DNA from: ZC4RG30 sp039929265
GTDB lineage: Bacteria > Pseudomonadota > Gammaproteobacteria > Steroidobacterales > Steroidobacteraceae
Direction: 5' to 3'
DNA: 21,264 nucleotides
NCBI GenBank assembly: GCA_039929265.1
Contig: JBDSRN010000112.1
Span: forward strand, 1 to 21,264
The notes under the pieces were generated by a model. That model saw only the letters and a program-made list of their open reading frames with translations. It was not told where the DNA came from and searched no databases. Of this stretch, positions 14,824 to 21,264 are shown in pieces; the stretch's first letter is position 1, and each line of letters begins with the position of its first letter. The position numbers were made by a program, and so were the translations under genes.

Positions 14824-15738
14824 ATGACACCTTCACCTTCCAACCCGACTGCTGCGCGCAAAGTCCTGCTCGCAACTGACCTGAGTGCTCGGGGTGATCG
14901 GGCGCTCGAACGTGCCGTTGCGATTGCGGCGAGCCAACAGGCGCACCTGATAATCGTGCATGTTTTCGAGGAGTTCGAGGAAGCCACCCTGTCCTATGGT
15001 GAACACTCCGCTCCATCATGGCGGCGTCCTCCGGATGCCGTGGCGATGGCCAAGCTTCGGATTCGTGAGGGATTGCGCACCGATCTGGGTGATGCCGTCG
15101 AGACCGCTACTGTGTTGATCGAACAAGGAGACCCGGCGGGAGCGATAGAACGGATTGCGAGGTCTGAAGCCGTCGACCTCGTCGTTGTCGGCCTCGCGCG
15201 GGAGAGCCTGTTTGCAAGCCGGGCAGTGATTCTCGGCAAAACCGTCGAGAAATTGTTGCGCAAACTGCCGATTCCGATTCTCATCGTCAGAAACCGCGCC
15301 CGCACTGCGTATCAGCATATCGTCGTCGCTACGGACTTTTCAGAGCCCTCCGCCCACGCGCTACAGGCGGCACTGCGATACTTCCCGATGCAGACGCTGT
15401 ACCTGCTGCATGCCTCCGACACGCCTTACGCGGGGCACGTATCGGATGCGGACCGGCACGCGCAGAGTTACACCCAAATCAGTGCTGCGGTGCTCGAGAC
15501 GTTTCTTGGCGGGATTTTCCTGCCCGAGGATGAGCGCAAACGCCTTGTTCCAGTGATCGAACCGGGGCGGCCCCAGCAGATCATCCGCGAATACGTACAG
15601 ATGCATGCTGCCGATCTGGTGGTGTTAGGCACACATGGCAGAGGCGCCGTGCTTGAGGCCCTTCTTGGCAGTACCGCCAAAAGCATCTTGTCGTCACTTC
15701 CCTGCGACACGCTGGTCGTACGAGGACCGCCCCAATAG
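14824..15738 (+). CDS. Tandem-domain universal stress protein, ATP-binding type
   Basis: 304 residues in two Usp folds: domain 1 about 11-158 (ARKVLLATDLSARGDRALERA to PIPILIVRNRA) and domain 2 about 163-302 (YQHIVVATDFSEPSAHALQAA to CDTLVVRG). Domain 2 has an exact G-x2-G-x9-G-[ST] nucleotide-binding signature, GTHGRGAVLEALLGST; domain 1 has Arg in place of the second Gly. So unlike the first usp product, this one probably binds ATP. ATG 14824 is chosen for its strong GGGAGG ribosome site eight bases upstream; the frame is open to a TTG at 14761 but that stretch is not Usp-like. Its position between the antiporter operon and the acetate kinase-phosphoketolase operon suggests shared stress control. 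Confidence 0.9.
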   Translation: MTPSPSNPTAARKVLLATDLSARGDRALERAVAIAASQQAHLIIVHVFEEFEEATLSYGEHSAPSWRRPPDAVAMAKLRIREGLRTDLGDAVETATVLIEQGDPAGAIERIARSEAVDLVVVGLARESLFASRAVILGKTVEKLLRKLPIPILIVRNRARTAYQHIVVATDFSEPSAHALQAALRYFPMQTLYLLHASDTPYAGHVSDADRHAQSYTQISAAVLETFLGGIFLPEDERKRLVPVIEPGRPQQIIREYVQMHAADLVVLGTHGRGAVLEALLGSTAKSILSSLPCDTLVVRGPPQ

Positions 15739-16007
15739 CGCTTCATGCAGGGACACAGCACCAAGTGACAGATGCCTTGCTCGATCAGCAACGTCAGCGC
15801 GCCGACGCACAGGTGAAAAAAGTGCAGGAATCAGCGGGATGAAATCCGCAATGACAACCAAGGGCGGCACGTCGTCGACAAAAAAGCGAAGCAATCCAGC
15901 CCTGCATGAACTGAATCGCATTCTCGCGCATTGACGGCCAGAATGTCAGCACGCATTTGCAGGCTGAATAGCGCAACGCCTCGCTGAACGTGAGTCCATA
16001 CTGCGAA
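15739..16007 (+). promoter_or_regulatory. Gap upstream of acetate kinase
   Basis: 269 bases with no convincing gene. It contains the inverted repeat TTGCT-CGATC-AGCAA (15777-15791), whose layout loosely recalls an FNR/Anr box but has the wrong bases and a five-base spacer. A 31-codon ORF (15839-15934) with AGGAA well upstream encodes a basic peptide that I do not recognise. No clear promoter was found, although one is expected for the ackA-xfp operon. Confidence 0.25.
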
Positions 16008-17213
16008 ATGGACCAGCCGACAATTCTTTGTCTCAACGGCGGATCTTCGAGTATCCGGTTCAGCGTCTACCGACTGGCGGGTAAGCTCGAGAAACACCTG
16101 CATGGCAAGGTCGCGGGCGTCGGGGTAGGTCAACCAGTCCTGCGCTATTCCGATACCGACAACGAATTTCACGAGGAACCCTGGCCTGCTCCTTCCCATC
16201 TGGGGTCTGCCGTCGATCTGCTCGCGCAGTGGTTGGACAAGCGAGGAATCTTGCCGACGATTTCCGCCGTAGGTCACCGTGTGGTGCACGGCATGTCGCA
16301 CACCGAGCCGGAACTCATCACAGAATCCCTGCTGAACGAACTTCGCAGCCTGCAATGGCTGGACCCCAACCACATTCCCTCGGAAATCCAGCTGATCGAA
16401 GCCATGCGCCGAAGGCTGCCCGATCGGCCACATGTCGCCTGCTTCGACACCGCATTTCACCGCGACTTGCCTGCAGTCGCGCGCGCCTTCGCGATACCCA
16501 GGCGTTTCCTTGCCCAGGGCGTCCGGCGCTATGGCTTCCACGGCCTGTCTTACGCGTATCTCGTGGAGGAACTCGCGCGCGTTGCGGGAGCTGAGGCGGC
16601 TGCGGAGCGCATCGTTCTCGCGCATCTCGGCAATGGCGCAAGTCTCACTGCGGTTCGCGCCGGCAAGAGCATCGACACGAGCATGGGCTTCACGCCGGCG
16701 GGAGGGATCCCGATGAGCAGCCGTTCCGGCGACCTCGACCCCGGAGTGCTCTCGTATCTGCAGCGCACCGAGCGATTGACGAACGAGGCATTCGATCGAC
16801 TCGTGAACCATGAATCCGGATTACTCGGCATATCGGAGACCAGTAGTGACATGAGCCAGCTTCTGGTGAGCGAAGCGACGGACGCCCGCGCCGCTGAGGC
16901 CGTTGCCTTGTTCTGCTATCAGGTGAAGAAATGCGTTGGTGGCTATGCTGCGACGCTCGGCGGCCTGGATACCCTTGTGTTCAGCGGTGGCATCGGCGAG
17001 CGCGCAGCGCTCGTGCGCGCTCGTGTCTGCGAAGGCCTTGCATTTCTCGGCATCGAACTCGACACGGCAGCCAATGACGTAAATGCCGCAATCATCTCGA
17101 GGAACGGTGCACGAGTGACTGTGCGCGTCATCCCGACGGATGAAGAGCGGATGATCGCCCGTTACGTCTGTCGTGCTCTTCAGTTACCCGTATCCGACGA
17201 GGTTCACATATGA
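16008..17213 (+). CDS. ackA: Acetate kinase family protein
   Basis: 401 residues, the usual length. It would convert acetyl phosphate and ADP to acetate and ATP in the cytoplasm. Family motifs of the ASKHA fold are present: LCLNGGSSSIRFSVY, VGHRVVHGM, CFDTAFH, RRYGFHGLSYAYL, LAHLGNGASLTAV, DTSMGFTPAGGIPMSSRSGDLDPG and LVFSGGIGE. Several positions differ from the common enzyme (NCGSSSLK, HGG, GFHGTSH, and EG.MMGTRSGD), which suggests a divergent subgroup, perhaps that partnering phosphoketolase. ATG 16008 is preferred over an in-frame GTG at 15990; neither has a strong ribosome site. The stop overlaps the phosphoketolase start as ATGA, so the two enzymes are translationally coupled and share acetyl phosphate. 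No phosphotransacetylase gene is in the window. Propionate kinase activity is possible. Confidence 0.9.
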   Translation: MDQPTILCLNGGSSSIRFSVYRLAGKLEKHLHGKVAGVGVGQPVLRYSDTDNEFHEEPWPAPSHLGSAVDLLAQWLDKRGILPTISAVGHRVVHGMSHTEPELITESLLNELRSLQWLDPNHIPSEIQLIEAMRRRLPDRPHVACFDTAFHRDLPAVARAFAIPRRFLAQGVRRYGFHGLSYAYLVEELARVAGAEAAAERIVLAHLGNGASLTAVRAGKSIDTSMGFTPAGGIPMSSRSGDLDPGVLSYLQRTERLTNEAFDRLVNHESGLLGISETSSDMSQLLVSEATDARAAEAVALFCYQVKKCVGGYAATLGGLDTLVFSGGIGERAALVRARVCEGLAFLGIELDTAANDVNAAIISRNGARVTVRVIPTDEERMIARYVCRALQLPVSDEVHI

Positions 17214-19600
17214 ACGGCTCCTCCCCCACGCTCACCAGCGAATCGCTACATACGATCGATGGCTACTGGCGCGCCGCCAACTACCTGTCTGTCTGTCAGA
17301 TCTACCTGCGCGACAACCCACTACTGAGACGCCCGCTGGTCCCCGCCGACATCAAGCCGATGCTGCTGGGTCACTGGGGAACCACACCGGGCCAGAACTT
17401 CATCTACGCGCATTTGAATCGTGCCATCAACAAGTACGACCTCGACATGATCTATGTGAGCGGGCCGGGGCACGGTGGTCCTGCCGTGGTTGCCAACACC
17501 TATCTCGAAGGGAGCTACAGCGAGATCTATCCCGATATCAGCCGCGATGAAGCAGGACTTCAGAAGCTGTTTCTGCAGTTCTCGTGGCCCGGTGGTATTC
17601 CGAGTCATGCTTCACCGGAGTGTCCTGGTTCAATCCATGAGGGCGGCGAACTCGGCTCCTCGCTTAGTCATTCGTTCGGCGCCGTGTTCGACAACCCCGG
17701 ACTGATCGTCGCCTGCGTGGTGGGGGATGGCGAAGCGGAGACGGGACCATTGGCCACGGCGTGGCACTCGAACAAATTCCTCGATCCGTTGACCGACGGC
17801 GCAGTGCTGCCGATCCTGCATCTCAACGGCTACAAGATCGCCAACCCGACGGTGCTTGCGCGCATCGATCGCGACGAACTCGCGCAGCTGTTGCGTGGTT
17901 ATGGGTGGACGCCAATCTTTGTCGAGGGTCATGAGCCCGCAGCCATGCACGAGGCCATGGCGAGCGCCATTGATCACGCGATCGAGCAGATACACAGCTT
18001 TCAGCACGCAGCGCGCACTGGCGGATCCACCGTACGGCCGCGTTGGCCGATGATCGTACTCGCCTCGCCCAAGGGCTGGACCGGGCCGAAATCGATCAAC
18101 GGCGTGCCGAACGAAGGCACCTTTCGTTCGCATCAGGTGCCTATCACGGATCCGCGCAGCAATCCCGCGCATCTGAAACTGGTCGAAGACTGGCTACTCA
18201 GCTATCGACCGGCAGAATTGTTCGACGCCGACGGTGTACTCGTTGCGGAACTTGCCGCCCTCGTGCCGTCCGGACTGCGCCGCATGGGAGCAAATCCCCA
18301 CGCCAACGGCGGGCTGCTGTTGCGGGAACTGCGCATGCCGGAATTCGCAGACTATGCCGTCGACGTACCCGTACCCGGCACGAAGGGCGCGGGGGACACT
18401 CGTACGCTCGGGCGCTTCCTGCGCGATGTCGTGGCGCTGAATGGATCGCAGCGCAATTTCAGGGTGTTCGGACCGGATGAAACGATCTCCAATGGGCTGG
18501 TGGCGCTGTTCGAAGTGACTGAGCGACAGTGGCAGGCCACGACTCTGCCGAACGACGAGTACCTTGCCCCAACGGGTCGCGTGATGGAGATGCTTAGCGA
18601 GCATCAATGCGAAGGCTGGCTGGAAGGTTATCTGCTCACCGGACGGCACGGGCTGTTCAATTGCTACGAAGCCTTCATACATATCGTCGACTCGATGTTC
18701 AATCAGCACGCGAAGTGGCTGAAGGTCACCTCAAGGTTGCGGTGGCGGCGCCCTATTGCCTCACTGAACTACCTGATCAGCTCGCACGTCTGGCGCCAGG
18801 ATCACAATGGTTTCACGCACCAGGACCCTGGCTTCATCGATCTGGTCGTCAACAAGAAAGCCGAGATCGTGCGGGTGTATCTTCCGCCCGACGCCAACTG
18901 CCTGCTGTCAGTGATGGATCACTGCCTGCGAAGTCAAAACTACGTGAACGTGGTGGTGGCGGGCAAGCATCCGGCGCCGCAGTGGCTGTCGGTGGAAGCC
19001 GCTACGCGACATTGCGCCGCCGGCATCGGTATATGGGACTGGGCCGGCAATTCGGGGGCGCACGCACCGGACGTGGTGCTCGCGTGCTGCGGTGATGTTC
19101 CGACTCTCGAGACGCTGGCGGCGGTGTCGATCCTGAGAAAACATCTCCCGGATGTGCGCGTACGCGTTGTGAATGTCGTTGACCTCATGAAGCTGCAGCC
19201 ATCGAGCGAACACCCGCATGGGCTGGAGGACAGGCAGTTCGACGAGCTGTTCACACGCGACAAGCCGGTGATCTTCGCTTTCCACGCCTACCCGCGCCTC
19301 ATTCACCAGCTCACCTACCGCCGCACGAATCACCACAACATCCACGTCCGCGGTTACAAGGAAGAAGGCACGATCACCACGGCCTTCGACATGACGGTGC
19401 TGAACGATCTTGATCGCTATCATCTGGCGATCGATGCCATCGATCGCATGCCTCAGACGGGCGACCAGGGGTTGTACGTAAAACGCCAATTGCAGCAGAA
19501 ACTCGTCGAGCATCACCAGTACATCCGGCAACATGGCCAGGACATGCCGGAGGTTCGTGACTGGAACTGGGGAGCGGCTCCGGTCGAGAAAACGAACTGA
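17210..19600 (+). CDS. xfp: Phosphoketolase (xylulose 5-phosphate/fructose 6-phosphate)
   Basis: 796 residues, normal length. A thiamine diphosphate enzyme that splits xylulose 5-phosphate, and often fructose 6-phosphate, with phosphate to give acetyl phosphate plus glyceraldehyde 3-phosphate or erythrose 4-phosphate. Active-site histidines are in place: His55 (LGHWGTTPGQ), His88 (SGPGHGGPA) and His133 (PSHASPECPGSIHEGGELG). The thiamine diphosphate region GDGEAETGPLATAWHSNKF...LNGYKIANPT and the FGPDETISNGL motif with its catalytic Glu are complete, as is the C-terminal domain (HPHGLEDRQFDELFT, and then AFHAYPRLIHQL). ATG 17210 overlaps the ackA stop. Together the pair gives one ATP and acetate per cleavage without loss of CO2. 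Xylulose/fructose preference cannot be read from sequence. It ends 27 bases from the convergent cbpM stop. Confidence 0.96.
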   Translation: MNGSSPTLTSESLHTIDGYWRAANYLSVCQIYLRDNPLLRRPLVPADIKPMLLGHWGTTPGQNFIYAHLNRAINKYDLDMIYVSGPGHGGPAVVANTYLEGSYSEIYPDISRDEAGLQKLFLQFSWPGGIPSHASPECPGSIHEGGELGSSLSHSFGAVFDNPGLIVACVVGDGEAETGPLATAWHSNKFLDPLTDGAVLPILHLNGYKIANPTVLARIDRDELAQLLRGYGWTPIFVEGHEPAAMHEAMASAIDHAIEQIHSFQHAARTGGSTVRPRWPMIVLASPKGWTGPKSINGVPNEGTFRSHQVPITDPRSNPAHLKLVEDWLLSYRPAELFDADGVLVAELAALVPSGLRRMGANPHANGGLLLRELRMPEFADYAVDVPVPGTKGAGDTRTLGRFLRDVVALNGSQRNFRVFGPDETISNGLVALFEVTERQWQATTLPNDEYLAPTGRVMEMLSEHQCEGWLEGYLLTGRHGLFNCYEAFIHIVDSMFNQHAKWLKVTSRLRWRRPIASLNYLISSHVWRQDHNGFTHQDPGFIDLVVNKKAEIVRVYLPPDANCLLSVMDHCLRSQNYVNVVVAGKHPAPQWLSVEAATRHCAAGIGIWDWAGNSGAHAPDVVLACCGDVPTLETLAAVSILRKHLPDVRVRVVNVVDLMKLQPSSEHPHGLEDRQFDELFTRDKPVIFAFHAYPRLIHQLTYRRTNHHNIHVRGYKEEGTITTAFDMTVLNDLDRYHLAIDAIDRMPQTGDQGLYVKRQLQQKLVEHHQYIRQHGQDMPEVRDWNWGAAPVEKTN

Positions 19601-19627
19601 GCGCTCATCGCCATTTCGATCGGAAGG

Positions 19628-19933
19628 TCAGTCGCGCTGCGGGTGCGATCGCAATAGCTCGATCTCCGCGAGCAGGTCAAGCACGATGGCGGTGCCCGCG
19701 AGATTCAGCTCGAGGTCACGCATCAAGCGGATCGCAATGCGCGCCCGCGCCAGAGAGTTGCCATGGAACTCCCAATCGTCGGGTTGTGCGCCCGATGGAA
19801 CGAGTATCCCTTCGTCGATCAGCCCTTGCACCTGTTGCGGCTGGGCTCCACTGGCGCGGCAGAGGTCGGCGAGCCTGAATACCACATGCTCTTCGACAAC
19901 GAGACCTTCCGGGTATATGTGGCGGTCAATCAT
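19628..19933 (-). CDS. cbpM: Chaperone modulator CbpM
   Basis: 101 residues, MerR-like helical fold. CbpM binds the J-domain of CbpA and blocks its co-chaperone and DNA-binding activities. Seen: the N-terminal MIDRHIYPEG, then FRLADLCRASGAQPQQVQGLIDEGIL (helix-turn-helix-like, about 19-44), and the C-terminal helix region RARIAIRLMRDLELNLAGTAIVLDLLAEIELL. ATG 19933 is chosen because homologues begin at this point; the frame is open to 20053 only as a shadow of cbpA. It starts eight bases inside the end of cbpA, so it is translated by coupling, as in other cbpAM operons. Confidence 0.9.
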   Translation of the reverse strand: MIDRHIYPEGLVVEEHVVFRLADLCRASGAQPQQVQGLIDEGILVPSGAQPDDWEFHGNSLARARIAIRLMRDLELNLAGTAIVLDLLAEIELLRSHPQRD

Positions 19934-20849
19934 TAGTGTCCGTCTCCAGTCCGGCTCTGGGATGGTAGTCCGCAAATGTGCCTGCCAGCGCGAGATACGC
20001 AGCTTTCTGTTCGTCCGTAATCGCTGGCGGTGCCACGACGGTGAGCACTGCATACAGGTCCCCCGCCTCCTTGCCCGGAAGCCCCTTGCCCTTCATCCGC
20101 AACTTCCGGCCCGCTGGAGATCCCGGCGGCACATTCATTTGCATGGCCCCAGCAGGAGTCGTGACGGCAACCGATGCCCCCAGAACAGCCTCCCACGGCG
20201 CCACCGGAAGATTGAAGTACACATCGCGGCCATCGAGCCGAAACACAGGATCCTCCCGGATGTGAATTTCGAGATACAGGTCACCTGCCGGGCCATTGGC
20301 GACTTTCCCGCCCTGGCCGCTCAAGCGCAGGTGTTGTCCCGAGCGGATGCCTTTTGGGATGCTGACCTCGAGCTCCCTTTCCTGAAAAGTGGCGAGGCCG
20401 CGCGCATCCACGGTCGGCATGCGCAGGGATATCGTGCGCTTGATGCCGGCATAGGTGTCGCGCAAGTCGATGTCGATGCGGGCGTGATGATCGCTGCCTT
20501 GACCCCGACCACCTGCCGCGCCACTGCCGAACAGTGAGTCGAAAAAACTGCTGAAGTCGCCTTGCGCACCGCGCCCACTGAATTCGAATCCGGGGTCGCC
20601 CGCTGGCAATGGTCCCGAGGCCTCTCCTTTTGCCCGCCGCTGTGCGATGAGGTCGTAAGCGGCGCGACGCTCGGGATCTATCAAGGCCTCGTGAGCTTCT
20701 GCAACTTCCTTGAAACGCGCCTCTGCATCGGGCTCCTTGCTCACATCCGGATGGAATTTGCGCGCGAGTCTGCGATAGGCCCGCTTGATCTCATCCTGCG
20801 GCGCCGAGGCCGCCACCCCCAGGGTCGCATAGTAGTCCTTGAATTCCAT
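19926..20849 (-). CDS. cbpA: Curved DNA-binding protein/DnaJ-like co-chaperone CbpA
   Basis: 307 residues from ATG 20849 (MEFKDYY), against about 306 in E. coli. N-terminal J-domain (about 1-70) with the essential HPD motif (in FHPDVSKEPDAEARFKEVAEA, nearly identical to E. coli CbpA). It is followed by a Gly/Phe-rich linker (about 80-118) and the two-part DnaJ C-terminal substrate-binding domain (LEVSIPKGIRSGQHLRLSGQGG, GDLYLEIHI, LPGKEAGDLYAVL). There is no zinc-finger region, which separates it from DnaJ. It stimulates DnaK and binds curved DNA in the nucleoid. An in-frame ATG three codons upstream (20858) is possible; the homologue start favours 20849. It overlaps cbpM by eight bases. No sigma-32 promoter was evident upstream. 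Confidence 0.94.
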   Translation of the reverse strand: MEFKDYYATLGVAASAPQDEIKRAYRRLARKFHPDVSKEPDAEARFKEVAEAHEALIDPERRAAYDLIAQRRAKGEASGPLPAGDPGFEFSGRGAQGDFSSFFDSLFGSGAAGGRGQGSDHHARIDIDLRDTYAGIKRTISLRMPTVDARGLATFQERELEVSIPKGIRSGQHLRLSGQGGKVANGPAGDLYLEIHIREDPVFRLDGRDVYFNLPVAPWEAVLGASVAVTTPAGAMQMNVPPGSPAGRKLRMKGKGLPGKEAGDLYAVLTVVAPPAITDEQKAAYLALAGTFADYHPRAGLETDTND

Positions 20850-21187
20850 GCCGCGCATTCTGCTACGGATCAGTGCTGTGTGCTGCCCGAAGTCTCGCGC
20901 GAGTCAGGCGGTGGACGACTCCGGCTTCGCCTGTGTCTGGCGCACTGCCAAAACGAACCTCTGAACGAGATTCAGGACTCGCGGCTCGCGCACCATGCGA
21001 GCCGGAACCAACACACGCGACGACTGCCCGCAATCAGGAAGATCACAAGGGTTAATCCCCCGCGGCAGGCGATGCCAGCACGTTCGAGGATGGGTGCACA
21101 CGCGGGCCTTTCGACTCATCCGGGTTACTTAGGCAACGAAGTTCGCTTAATATGCGCTGCTAGTTGTGGAAACCACACGGAGAATCG
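20850..21187. promoter_or_regulatory. Divergent intergenic region between cbpA and the next gene
   Basis: 338 bases with no recognisable gene; ORFs crossing it look like chance frames. It holds the palindrome CTCGCGCGAG (20894-20903), a stem-loop CGGCTCGC (20982-20989)/GCGAGCCG (20997-21004) with a seven-base loop, and near the right gene a TAATAT -10-like sequence (21148-21153) with TTACTT 17 bases upstream, a poor -35. It should contain promoters in both directions. Confidence 0.4.
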
Positions 21188-21264
21188 ATGCGGGCAATAA
21201 TCTTCGCAGCGCTCGTCGCTGCCTGTTGCGATGCGAGCGCGCAAACCGCGACGAATGTCGCGAA
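21188..21264 (+). CDS. Start of a gene for an exported protein (cut by the window edge)
   Basis: ATG 21188 is preceded by CGGAGAA at suitable spacing. The first 25 codons encode a short charged start (MRA), a hydrophobic core (IIFAALVAACC) and a likely signal peptidase site, ASA before QT. Only 77 bases are in the window, so the mature protein cannot be identified. The paired Cys residues within the hydrophobic core do not form a clean lipobox. Periplasmic or outer-membrane destination is inferred. Confidence 0.6.
   Translation, partial: MRAIIFAALVAACCDASAQTATNVA

Noticed and set aside
15777..15791. TTGCT-CGATC-AGCAA as an Anr site for ackA-xfp
   Set aside because: Spacer is five bases rather than four and the arms lack the GAT/ATC core; kept only as an inverted repeat in the gap description.
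15831..16811. 326-residue minus-strand ORF across the acetate kinase gene
   Set aside because: It is antisense to a gene with clear acetate kinase motifs. Its length reflects GC-rich codon bias, not coding.
19533..20537. 334-residue + strand ORF over cbpM and cbpA
   Set aside because: Both minus-strand genes are certain from their motifs; the ORF shows no recognisable domain.
20562..21200. 212-residue + strand ORF from cbpA into the right gap
   Set aside because: It begins antisense to the CbpA J-domain and its extension into the gap has no recognisable feature; the exported-protein start at 21188 in another frame has a better ribosome site and signal peptide.

Overview
This window is GC-rich, densely packed proteobacterial chromosome, probably from a gamma- or betaproteobacterium. 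The CbpA J-domain resembles the enterobacterial protein closely, CbpA comes with CbpM, and the Mrp antiporter is the six-gene type with fused A and B subunits. I cannot name the genus. No rRNA, tRNA, CRISPR array, insertion sequence or integrase was seen.

Layout. (1) 158-523 (+): short HPF/RaiA-type ribosome-associated protein. (2) 4233 down to 591 (-): a probable operon of a DUF2934 protein, an eRF1-like 'translational machinery' protein, a 33-codon ORF with a good Shine-Dalgarno, and a Ca2+-type P-type ATPase that appears to start at TTG. (3) 4517-7811 (+): PAS hybrid histidine kinase, tandem-domain universal stress protein, FixJ-type response regulator. (4) 7812-8736: no intact gene; it holds remnants of a HAD-type hydrolase (+) and a DUF488 protein (-) that meet tail to tail, followed by the leader of the mrp operon with inverted repeats. 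(5) 8737-14716 (+): mrpA(B)-C-D-E-F-G, every junction a start/stop overlap. (6) 14824-15738 (+): second tandem universal stress protein. (7) 16008-19600 (+): acetate kinase overlapping phosphoketolase. (8) 20849 down to 19628 (-): cbpA and cbpM, convergent with the phosphoketolase gene. (9) 21188 onward (+): start of a gene for an exported protein, cut by the window edge.

How it fits together (inference). The content suits survival under energy limitation or stress: ribosome hibernation, universal stress proteins, monovalent cation/proton and probably Ca2+ transport, an ATP-yielding phosphoketolase-acetate kinase route that makes acetyl phosphate without CO2 release, and a DnaJ-type co-chaperone with its modulator. 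The PAS kinase and FixJ-type regulator are the natural candidates for control, and [CT]TACGTAGTT sequences occur upstream of both the kinase gene and the adjacent usp gene. No single gene is of an unknown kind. The points most worth checking are the 33-codon ORF at the ATPase start, the eRF1-like/DUF2934 pair, the shared upstream motif, and the two merged pseudogenes.
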